Shown here in pieces: positions 1 to 5,602 of a DNA stretch of 6,398 bases; within the stretch, counting starts at the first letter, position 1, and each line of letters opens with the position of its first letter. Both the position numbers and the translations under genes were made by a program. This DNA is from Cytophagales bacterium. Lineage in GTDB: Bacteria; Bacteroidota; Bacteroidia; Cytophagales; UBA9547. The DNA is taken from contig JAAFJZ010000148.1 of the NCBI GenBank assembly GCA_013298205.1, forward strand, positions 1-6,398, read 5' to 3'. The notes under the pieces were generated by a model, which was not told the DNA's origin, did no database searches, and was given only the letters and a program-made list of their open reading frames with translations.

Positions 1-565
1 CAATAGACCATCCTTCGCCCAAATAAGCCGATGCACCTTCAATAAACCATTCAGGAACAGATAATAAATAATTACTTTGTAGAATTTCAGATATATTACC
101 CCCAAAAAGCATCTCTAACATAATGCTTTTTGCTAAACTTGTGCTAACCGTTTTTTCAAACTCGGCTTGATTTCCTTTGTATGCCAATTCAAATGTAGAA
201 CTCAAAAAGTTTATTTGGCCATCGGGGGCTACATTCTGCTCTGCCAAACCTACATTGCTTTGAGCTAAGTCTTTGGGAGAGTTGTAAATCATTATTTTTT
301 GTTTACTATATGGAAAATAGCCTAAGGATTCGGTAATTTTCTTATATTCTGATTCTGCAAGTCTAATGGTTTTGTATGCAATGGCATTTCCATCGTTATA
401 ATAGTAAACATAAAAATTGTTTGAGGTAAGTACTTTCCATTTGAATTGACGGTATTGAACTCTATTTTGTCCAAAACTTGTATTTTGATATTGGGCATCA
501 GCAATTCTTACACCTGCAAATGTGAAAATAAAATAAAAAATACACAAGAATCTTTTTAATTGCAT
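1..565 (-). CDS. TolB-like periplasmic protein, N-terminal part (runs off left edge)
   Basis: An open frame on the minus strand begins with ATG at 565 and stays open to the window edge, giving 188 residues (partial at the 3' end). The N terminus MQLKRFLCIFYFIFTFAG is a Sec signal peptide: a basic start, a hydrophobic core, and a probable signal peptidase I site after A-D-A, before QYQN. The mature part has the pattern of the large Bacteroidota TolB-like/PD40 translocation proteins: FGQNRVQY, FKWKVLTSNNFYVYYY, then an IMIYNSPKDLAQSNVGL stretch, and LLSVPEWFIEGASAYLGEGWS near the edge. From family knowledge, these proteins are about 1000 residues and carry WD40-like beta-propeller repeats further on, which would lie outside the window. 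The PEWFIEG stretch resembles the core of peptidase-MA-like folds, but no HExxH zinc motif is visible here. An envelope location is well supported; the exact role is not known. A -7-like element lies about 45 bp upstream of the start. Confidence 0.65.
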   Translation of the reverse strand, partial: MQLKRFLCIFYFIFTFAGVRIADAQYQNTSFGQNRVQYRQFKWKVLTSNNFYVYYYNDGNAIAYKTIRLAESEYKKITESLGYFPYSKQKIMIYNSPKDLAQSNVGLAEQNVAPDGQINFLSSTFELAYKGNQAEFEKTVSTSLAKSIMLEMLFGGNISEILQSNYLLSVPEWFIEGASAYLGEGWSI

Positions 566-611
566 CTGTAATTTTGATTCTTTCAAATACTTGTTTAAAC
601 GATTAGGAATT

Positions 612-619
612 CAAAAGTA
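612..619 (-). promoter_or_regulatory. Putative -7 element for the TolB-like gene
   Basis: On the minus strand these bases read TACTTTTG, an exact match to the Bacteroidota sigma-ABfr -7 consensus TAnnTTTG. It lies 46 bp upstream of the ATG at 565, implying a leader of roughly 40 nt. No convincing TTG -33 element is found at the expected spacing; the upstream sequence is an A/T homopolymer run. The motif occurs often by chance in such AT-rich DNA, so this rests mainly on position. Confidence 0.4.
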
Positions 620-703
620 TTAAAAAAAAACCTAGTTATTATAGAATTGAGAATTAAGAAAAATGTTTTTTGTAATAAAGATTAAAGAATAGATTTAAAA
701 ATA

Positions 704-741
704 AAATAGCTAGTTTATAAAGTATTAAAAACTAGCTATTT
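704..741 (-). terminator. Rho-independent terminator of the small lipoprotein gene
   Basis: A perfect 13-bp inverted repeat (arms 704-716 and 729-741, loop 12 nt) lies 10 bp downstream of the lipoprotein stop codon. The arms read AAATAGCTAGTTT and its exact complement. On the minus strand the hairpin is followed by a T-rich tail (TATTTTTAAA). Position, symmetry and tail all fit an intrinsic terminator insulating this gene from the TolB-like gene downstream. Confidence 0.8.
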
Positions 742-751
742 AAGAGTAAAA

Positions 752-973
752 TTATTTAATTGAGTAATCATACCCAAGGGTATTGATTCTGTAATGCGTG
801 CCTTTAGCACTTTCGAATACAAGGATTTTGTTTTGATTTTCATCTGTTTTGACTGTTACCGCACCTACTGCTTTAATTGATTTTGTTTTAGAACCATCTG
901 TTAAAACTACAGTTTTAGAACAAGATGCAAGAGCAAACGAAAGTGCTACTAAAGGAACAACGATTTTTTTCAT
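752..973 (-). CDS. Small predicted lipoprotein, 73 residues
   Basis: The N terminus MKKIVVPLVALSFALASC is a lipoprotein signal peptide: KK, a hydrophobic core, and a lipobox L15-A16-S17-C18. Cys18 would be lipidated, leaving a mature protein of about 56 residues. The mature part is polar and mildly basic (SKTVVLTDGSKTKSIKAVG, then VTVKTDENQNKILVFESAKGTHYRINTLGYDYSIK), probably a small beta-rich domain. The residues after Cys18 (SKTVV) lack the acidic surface-export signal described in some Bacteroidota lipoproteins, so a periplasm-facing location is the simpler guess. I recognise no specific family. It is monocistronic: it has a promoter-like element upstream and a strong terminator downstream, and its neighbour on the right is divergent. 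Signal peptide, lipobox and terminator make it a convincing real gene despite its size. Confidence 0.8.
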   Translation of the reverse strand: MKKIVVPLVALSFALASCSKTVVLTDGSKTKSIKAVGAVTVKTDENQNKILVFESAKGTHYRINTLGYDYSIK

Positions 974-1019
974 GGCTTTGGTGTTTAAATGTTAAATTAA
1001 TATTACCGAATTGTTAATG

Positions 1020-1027
1020 CAAATATA
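1020..1027 (-). promoter_or_regulatory. Putative -7 element for the lipoprotein gene
   Basis: The minus strand reads TATATTTG, an exact TAnnTTTG match, 46 bp upstream of the lipoprotein ATG at 973. A TTG is present upstream but only 12 bp away, shorter than the usual spacing of about 17-23. Only the -7 half is therefore well supported. Confidence 0.45.
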
Positions 1028-1091
1028 TACGTTTGTTAACAATAAATTAACATAAACTTAACATTAAATTTTTGTGTTTTTAATTTTTTCA

Positions 1092-1143
1092 TTACAAAAT
1101 TTATTTAATTACCTGAATATAAGCAATTTAATAAATTTTGTAA
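1092..1143. repeat. Large imperfect inverted repeat (19-bp arms, 14-nt loop)
   Basis: Arms at 1092-1110 and 1125-1143 are complementary at 18 of 19 positions around the loop ACCTGAATATAAGC. Nearly all pairs are A-T. On the plus strand it is followed within about 10 bp by a T-rich tract (about 1150-1168), giving it the shape of a plus-strand intrinsic terminator. However, no gene on the plus strand ends before it. It could be the end of an unannotated small RNA, a regulatory structure in the divergent region, or an AT-rich cruciform. Confidence 0.5.
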
Positions 1144-1337
1144 ATTAAATGTTTTTTTTATTTTTTAATTCAATCTCCAAATTGGTAATATTTAGGTAAC
1201 ATTAGAAGGTGAAATTTTTATTTTTTTGATTTATTTAATAACAAAACAAGTCTTTATTGGAATTTATAATTATGCTAATTTTAAATTTTTTAACTATAAT
1301 ACTTTTAGACGTTTTCTAAATGTGCAAATTTAATTGC

Positions 1338-1345
1338 TAATTTTG
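1338..1345 (+). promoter_or_regulatory. Putative -7 element for the MlaF-like gene
   Basis: TAATTTTG matches the Bacteroidota -7 consensus TAnnTTTG and ends 24 bp before the ATG at 1370. The implied transcription start near 1350 gives a short leader of roughly 20 nt. No clear TTG -33 box is seen at the expected distance. Two copies of AGACGTTTT (1307-1315 and 1358-1366) flank it. Confidence 0.45.
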
Positions 1346-1369
1346 TGTATTAAATGAAGACGTTTTGAA

Positions 1370-2122
1370 ATGATAGAGGCAAAAAATATTAGCAAAAAAT
1401 TTGGCGATAAAGATATTTTAAAGAATGTAAGTGGTGTTTTTAAAACAGGACAAACAAATTTAATAATTGGTGCTAGTGGCACAGGAAAAAGCGTACTTTT
1501 AAAATGTATTGTTGGCTTAGAATTACCAGATGTTGGAAGCGTTTTTTATGATGATCGTGATTTTACGACCTCAGATACTGAAACAATTAAAGAAATAAGA
1601 CAAGAAATAGGAATGTTATTTCAAAGTGCAGCTTTATTTGACTCTAAAACTGTAGAAGAAAATGTTATGTTTCCTTTAAAAATGCTTACAAAACAAAGTA
1701 AAGAAGAAATGCTAGAAAGAGTTAATTTCTGTTTGCAACGTGTTGGGCTAGAAAATGTAAATAAATTAATGCCTTCACAGTTAAGTGGAGGAATGCAAAA
1801 GCGTGTAGGTATAGCTAGAGCGATAGTATTAAACCCAAAATACTTATTTTGTGATGAACCAAATTCTGGATTAGACCCACTAACTTCTATCAAAATAGAT
1901 GGTTTAATTAAAGAAATTACACAAGAGTTTAACATCACGACTGTGGTTGTAACACATGATATGAATTCGGTTTTGGAAATAGGAACTAATATCATTTTTC
2001 TATACAAAGGAGAAAAAATTTGGGAAGGCAATAAAAAAGATATTATTCATTCTGGTTCTGAAAAACTAGATGAGTTTGTTTTTGCTAGCAAAATGATTCG
2101 TGATTTAAAAACCAAGTTGTAG
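1370..2122 (+). CDS. MlaF-like ABC transporter ATP-binding protein
   Basis: This is a complete 250-residue nucleotide-binding subunit with every ABC motif intact: Walker A GASGTGKS (34-41), Q-loop LFQSAALFDS with Gln85, signature LSGGMQKRVGIARAI (138-152), Walker B YLFCDE (Asp162, Glu163), D-loop SGLD (166-169) and H-loop His196 (VVTHDM). The Q-loop and signature wording and the C-terminal FVFASKMIRDL are typical of the MlaF/Ttg2A family. That family powers MCE-type phospholipid transport between inner and outer membranes, together with the permease MlaE and the substrate-binding MlaD. It would act at the cytoplasmic face of the inner membrane. Neither partner gene is next to it: the upstream gene is divergent and the downstream one convergent, so it is transcribed alone. 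The ATG lies just downstream of a -7-like element, and the N terminus MIEAKNISKKFG is the normal family start. ATPase class is very secure; MCE assignment is strong but rests on motif wording. Confidence 0.9.
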   Translation: MIEAKNISKKFGDKDILKNVSGVFKTGQTNLIIGASGTGKSVLLKCIVGLELPDVGSVFYDDRDFTTSDTETIKEIRQEIGMLFQSAALFDSKTVEENVMFPLKMLTKQSKEEMLERVNFCLQRVGLENVNKLMPSQLSGGMQKRVGIARAIVLNPKYLFCDEPNSGLDPLTSIKIDGLIKEITQEFNITTVVVTHDMNSVLEIGTNIIFLYKGEKIWEGNKKDIIHSGSEKLDEFVFASKMIRDLKTKL

Positions 2123-2137
2123 CTTTTTTTAACATAT

Positions 2138-3016
2138 TTATTTTAAGATTATTTTATAGCTACATTCAAATCTAGACTTAGCTTCTAATTTAATAATGCC
2201 TTCTTTTTGGGTTATATCTCCATTATGCTCTTCGCTATCAGCTATTCCTGCCCAGGGCTCGATACAAATAAATTGGTCAAATCCGGGTTTAGTCCAAATG
2301 CCAAAAAAAGGCATATTTGACCATTCAAATTTAATTTTATGGTTATTTTTTGTGTTTTTTAATTCTAAAGATTTAGATTTTAAGTTTTTAAAAACCAAAG
2401 CGTCTTTTAGAAAAAGATTTTTATCAAGCCTAAAAGATGATTCGTTTTTTAAAAAGGGTTCAGAATTCACTTTTAAGGTTCCGTTTTCAATCAAATATCT
2501 TCCAGCGTTTTCTTTTTCTGCAAAATGTATCTCATAGTCTTCAAATTTTGAATTTGAGTCTATTGGGCAGTTAAAACCAGGATGACCACCAATTGAAAAA
2601 AATATTGTACTTTCTGAAGGATTTAAGACCGTATATTTTATTTCCAAACTTTCTTTGTTTATAGTGTACAAAACTCTGAGGTCAAAATGAAATGGAAAAT
2701 TTGAAAATGTAGTTTCATTATCTTTAAGAGAAAGTTCTACACTATTTGAGCTTTGTTGTACCAACTCAAAATCCATATCTCTCGCAAAACCATGTTGAGG
2801 CAAAGAAAAGGTTTGGTTATTAAATAGATAATTATCATTTTTTAGCTTCCCGACAAAAGGAAAGAGAATTGGGGCATGTCGAGACCAAATCTCAGGGTTG
2901 GCTTGCCATAAATATTCTATTTTATTTTGTTTATGATAAATGCTGTTTAATTCGGCTCCTTTATTTGTAATCGAAACAGAAAGTATATCAGAATCGATTT
3001 GAAATATTTTTTTCAT
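2138..3016 (-). CDS. Aldose 1-epimerase family protein (LacX/GalM-like)
   Basis: This complete 292-residue protein is the length of the LacX-type branch of the galactose mutarotase superfamily. These beta-sandwich enzymes interconvert alpha and beta anomers of sugars or sugar phosphates in the cytosol. Visible family signatures are SRHAPILFPFVGKL (45-58), LPQHGFARD (72-80, with His75), SIGGHPGFNCPI (141-152, with His145) and FICIEPWAGIAD (249-260, with Glu253). By analogy with GalM, the conserved histidines and Glu253 would be the catalytic acid and base. There is no signal peptide. The gene is last in a three-gene operon, starting 6 bp after the CvfB-like gene, and its 3' end faces the MlaF-like gene across 15 bp. 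The true substrate of LacX-type proteins is usually unassigned, and nothing in the context identifies it. Confidence 0.88.
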   Translation of the reverse strand: MKKIFQIDSDILSVSITNKGAELNSIYHKQNKIEYLWQANPEIWSRHAPILFPFVGKLKNDNYLFNNQTFSLPQHGFARDMDFELVQQSSNSVELSLKDNETTFSNFPFHFDLRVLYTINKESLEIKYTVLNPSESTIFFSIGGHPGFNCPIDSNSKFEDYEIHFAEKENAGRYLIENGTLKVNSEPFLKNESSFRLDKNLFLKDALVFKNLKSKSLELKNTKNNHKIKFEWSNMPFFGIWTKPGFDQFICIEPWAGIADSEEHNGDITQKEGIIKLEAKSRFECSYKIILK

Positions 3017-3022
3017 CTTAAT

Positions 3023-3871
3023 TTATTTAGGTGTCTTACTAATTAACTTGATTTTATTATCTTCAATATCGATTCTACCCTCTCTGTACAAACCGCCAAT
3101 AATTTTTTTAAATGCTTTTTTACTCATTTTGAAATTTGAATAAATTTCCTCAGGGCTTGATTTATCACCAAAATTTAAAACGCCATTACTGGCTTCCAAT
3201 TTACCCAAAAATTCATCAAAAGAATTATAAATAGATTCATAACCAGCAAGTTGAAGTGATAAATCAATCTTATTTTCATCAGTTATTTTTTTGATAAAAC
3301 CTTTTTTAACTTCTCCAATTTTAATTTCTTCATAAATTTCATTATGATATATAAGCCCTAAATAAGCATTGTTAATAATAGCTTTATAGCCTAATGTTGT
3401 TTTTTCAACAATTAATAAATCTACACTTTTTCCTTCTACTAAATCTGTAAACTCTTTTTCAATAAATTTAGACCACTTATTTGTGCCAACAATTCGTCCT
3501 GTTTTTTCATCGATAAACAAATAAATCACATACCAACGCCCCAGTTCCATTCTCTGAGCTTGCTCTCTAAATGGCACAAAAACATCTTTAGCAATACCCA
3601 AATCCATAAATGCTCCTAAATCATTTACTTCAATTGTTTTCAAAAAAACAAAATCACCAACTTCACCATAAGGCTCAAGTGTAGTAGCAATGGGTCTATT
3701 TTCACTATCGTTATATACAAAAACATTTAGCCAATCGTTTACTTCTGTATTTTTAGGAATATATTTGGTTGGTAAAAGTATTTCATCCGCATGCTCATCA
3801 TCTATTAAATATAAACCAAAATCTACCATTTTAAGTACTTTTAATCTATTATATCTACCTATTTCTATCAT
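3023..3871 (-). CDS. cvfB: CvfB-like S1 RNA-binding protein
   Basis: This 282-residue protein has the layout of the CvfB/YitL family: three S1-like OB domains (roughly residues 1-62, 68-130 and 140-205) and a C-terminal winged helix (about 220-278). Characteristic stretches are IGRYNRLKVLKMVDFGLYL near the start, ILLPTKYIP (31-39), LGAFMDLGIAKDVFVPFREQ in the second domain, and KMSKKAFKKIIGGLYREGRI in the winged helix. In Firmicutes CvfB binds RNA and affects virulence-factor expression; its role in Bacteroidota is not established. It is cytosolic, with no signal peptide. It lies between ribE (11-bp gap upstream) and the epimerase gene (6-bp gap downstream), so the three are probably co-transcribed and translationally close. 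Start MIEIG is the usual family start. The symbol is by family, not proven orthology of function. Confidence 0.85.
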   Translation of the reverse strand: MIEIGRYNRLKVLKMVDFGLYLIDDEHADEILLPTKYIPKNTEVNDWLNVFVYNDSENRPIATTLEPYGEVGDFVFLKTIEVNDLGAFMDLGIAKDVFVPFREQAQRMELGRWYVIYLFIDEKTGRIVGTNKWSKFIEKEFTDLVEGKSVDLLIVEKTTLGYKAIINNAYLGLIYHNEIYEEIKIGEVKKGFIKKITDENKIDLSLQLAGYESIYNSFDEFLGKLEASNGVLNFGDKSSPEEIYSNFKMSKKAFKKIIGGLYREGRIDIEDNKIKLISKTPK

Positions 3872-3882
3872 CTTTTTTCTTT

Positions 3883-4491
3883 TTAATAATTCTTTAAACC
3901 TGAATTTCCCATCAGTTTTTTGATATATTTCCCCAAAACGTCAAACTCTAAATTAACTTCTTGGTTTACTGATAAAGTTTGAAAATGGGTGTGGAAATAC
4001 GTATAAGGTATAATTGCTACCGAAAATTCATTTTTTTTGCTATTTACTACTGTCAAACTTACGCCATTTATGGCTATAGAACCTTTTTCGATTGTAAGGT
4101 TTTGAAATAAATCATAATCATACGAAAAGGTAAATTTCCAACTTCCCCCTTCATCAGAAATAGCTGTGCAAATTCCTTTTTGATCTACATGACCCTGCAG
4201 CCAATGCCCATCTAAACGGGAATGTACTTGCAAACTTCTTTCCAAATTTATTCTGTCTCCCACCACCCAATCGTTTAAATTAGTTTTTTTTAGGGTTTCA
4301 TCTATTGCACAAACCTTGTAATGATTATCAGGTAAAATATCTGTAACGGTAAGGCAGCAACCATTGTGGCATACACTTTGATCTACTTTAAAACTTGAGC
4401 CTAATTCTGATTGCAAAGTAAAAATTTTATTTTGAGCTGAAATTTCTATGTTAGAAACTGTAGCCATTGCTTCAATGATGCCTGTAAACAT
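3883..4491 (-). CDS. ribE: Riboflavin synthase (alpha subunit)
   Basis: The 202-residue protein begins with the family hallmark MFTGIIE and contains two lumazine-binding beta-barrels (about 1-95 and 96-192). The first barrel has SVCHNGCCLTVTDI (39-52) and the start of the second has LDGHWLQGHVDQ (93-104), which match the substrate-binding segments of E. coli RibE. The second barrel repeats the pattern as GSIAINGVSLTVV (137-149). The enzyme dismutates two 6,7-dimethyl-8-ribityllumazine molecules into riboflavin and a pyrimidinedione, the last step of riboflavin synthesis, as a cytosolic trimer. Length is normal. It heads the ribE-cvfB-epimerase operon, with no other rib gene in view. Only 46 bp separate it from the restriction endonuclease stop codon, so there is no room for an FMN riboswitch, and I find no good -7 element there. 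Confidence 0.95.
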   Translation of the reverse strand: MFTGIIEAMATVSNIEISAQNKIFTLQSELGSSFKVDQSVCHNGCCLTVTDILPDNHYKVCAIDETLKKTNLNDWVVGDRINLERSLQVHSRLDGHWLQGHVDQKGICTAISDEGGSWKFTFSYDYDLFQNLTIEKGSIAINGVSLTVVNSKKNEFSVAIIPYTYFHTHFQTLSVNQEVNLEFDVLGKYIKKLMGNSGLKNY

Positions 4492-4509
4492 AGGGAATTA
4501 GGTTAGGGG

Positions 4510-4537
4510 AAAATGAAAGTTTAATCATTCTCATTTT
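4510..4537. terminator. Imperfect hairpin between the R-M genes and ribE
   Basis: Arms 4510-4518 and 4529-4537 pair over 9 positions, including one G-U pair in the minus-strand RNA, around a 10-nt loop. The hairpin begins immediately after the endonuclease stop codon. The minus-strand RNA is followed by CCCC rather than a U tract, so termination there is likely weak. In plus-strand RNA it is followed by extra U residues, but no plus-strand gene ends here. It may be an attenuating or RNA-stability element between the two gene blocks. Confidence 0.35.
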
Positions 4538-5602
4538 TTATAAAGCTCTCCAATTTTTATTTGATAGTTGATCGTAACCACGTTGCTTCATAAATTTTGA
4601 AAATTCTACCTTGTCAGTCGCTGGAAATTCAACTTGTATTTCGTCTGTGAGTTTTTTCAAAACGATGTCGCCAATTGATTTTGCAAACTTTCCTCTTAAA
4701 GCCTTTTCATACCAAGTTAAAAGGTCAGATTCGGTAACAATACTTTGTATTTTTGATTTCCAACCGATTTGATTAAGCATCGAAACAATTATCTTTTGTT
4801 CCGTGTCTTTACAAACAATTACAATTCTGTCTGCTGAAACAGAAGAAACAATATTTTCTGCCAATTCTTCTGTCAAGGATAAATGTTTGATTTGAATAGC
4901 CAGTCCGAAATTTGCCCACATATCAAGTCCTCTGTCTGCTGCATTGGTTACGCCAACACGATTTATTCTCGCTTTCAATTTTACACTTGTCTGTTTTGAT
5001 GAAAGTTGAATTACACGATTAGCAAAATCTTCAAATTCTTTTAAAATATCTGCTTTTGCAGGGTTTAAACTTACTTCAACCGAAATTTCCAACGCCTCAA
5101 CTAATGCTGAAAATAAAGAGTACACTACAATTTCATAAGTCTTATCAATGCTTCTTCTTAATCCTGGCTCGTTCCAAAATAGTGCAAGAAATTCATCTAA
5201 TTGAAATGTTGTATTATCGTGTGTCAAACAATAGTCCAAACCTGTTGACATTTGAGAAAATCGCTGAGCAAACTTCTGATAAATATATGCTTCAACAATT
5301 CCTTTTTTGGAAATATTTTCTTTTCCAAGTTCTGCTAAAACTATTGGAGGAATTGCATTATCATTAAAAATGTCGTCTTGATAACGAGCAGAAGAAGTTG
5401 AGGTTCTTCCTAAAAATTTAATACAAATAAGATCTCTCCACTTTTTTGAAAAAGTACGATATGTAGATAAATCATTGAGATTTACATCCTTTTCTGTTCT
5501 ATCACGATGCAAGATTTCTGCAATTTGAATTGGCTTATAAAGATGAACTCTTGCGATATCAATTACTTTATCCAACGATTGTTTTGCTTCTTTTAGATTC
5601 AT
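4538..5602 (-). CDS. Type II restriction endonuclease, HaeII family (probable)
   Basis: This 354-residue protein is, by recognition of its N terminus (MNLKEAKQSLDKVIDIARV, then LYKPIQIAEILHRDR) and its length, a HaeII-family endonuclease; HaeII itself is about 350 residues and recognises RGCGCY. A likely PD-(D/E)XK-type core is at 223-240, DRGLDMWANFGLAIQIKH. There Asp227 and a Q237-I-K239 tripeptide would form the metal site, with Gln replacing the usual Asp/Glu. The TNAADRG turn before it is also typical of such nucleases. The start codon lies inside the 3' end of the cytosine methyltransferase gene (35-bp overlap, different frame), consistent with coupled translation after the protective enzyme. 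No frameshift or stop is seen, so the enzyme is probably functional. That it is the partner nuclease of the methyltransferase is very likely; the HaeII assignment and cleavage site are from memory of the family and less certain. Confidence 0.75.
   Translation of the reverse strand: MNLKEAKQSLDKVIDIARVHLYKPIQIAEILHRDRTEKDVNLNDLSTYRTFSKKWRDLICIKFLGRTSTSSARYQDDIFNDNAIPPIVLAELGKENISKKGIVEAYIYQKFAQRFSQMSTGLDYCLTHDNTTFQLDEFLALFWNEPGLRRSIDKTYEIVVYSLFSALVEALEISVEVSLNPAKADILKEFEDFANRVIQLSSKQTSVKLKARINRVGVTNAADRGLDMWANFGLAIQIKHLSLTEELAENIVSSVSADRIVIVCKDTEQKIIVSMLNQIGWKSKIQSIVTESDLLTWYEKALRGKFAKSIGDIVLKKLTDEIQVEFPATDKVEFSKFMKQRGYDQLSNKNWRAL

Larger units (their letters stand above)
974..1369. other. 396-bp AT-rich divergent intergenic region
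   Basis: No credible ORF is seen on either strand between the lipoprotein gene and the ABC ATPase gene. The stretch is almost entirely A and T. It contains a minus-strand -7 element near its left end, a plus-strand -7 element near its right end, and a large stem-loop at 1092-1143. Short TTAAC repeats (about 1035-1065) are also present, without recognised meaning. Confidence 0.7.

Noticed and set aside
322..504. 60-codon minus-strand ORF starting MLMPNIKIQV
   Set aside because: It is an out-of-frame shadow of the TolB-like gene, whose frame has a signal peptide and family-like sequence from 565 to the left edge.
1621..2031. 136-codon minus-strand ORF opposite the ABC ATPase
   Set aside because: It lies wholly antisense to a gene with all ABC motifs intact and has no recognisable features of its own.
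2123..2137. Bidirectional terminator between the convergent mlaF-like and epimerase genes
   Set aside because: There is a run of seven T after the ATPase stop, but no hairpin with good pairing precedes it; the only inverted repeat nearby is short with a loop of about 30 nt.
2196..2537. 113-codon plus-strand ORF within the epimerase gene
   Set aside because: Antisense shadow of a well-supported enzyme gene, with no promoter or motif.
3690..3923. 77-codon plus-strand ORF rich in hydrophobic residues
   Set aside because: It resembles a membrane protein only because it is the complement of AT-rich coding sequence for CvfB; no start context or conserved motif.
4492..4537. FMN riboswitch upstream of riboflavin synthase
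   Set aside because: Only 46 bp are available and none of the conserved RFN segments is present.
5056..5367. 103-codon plus-strand ORF inside the endonuclease gene
   Set aside because: Antisense shadow of the endonuclease coding frame; no supporting signal.
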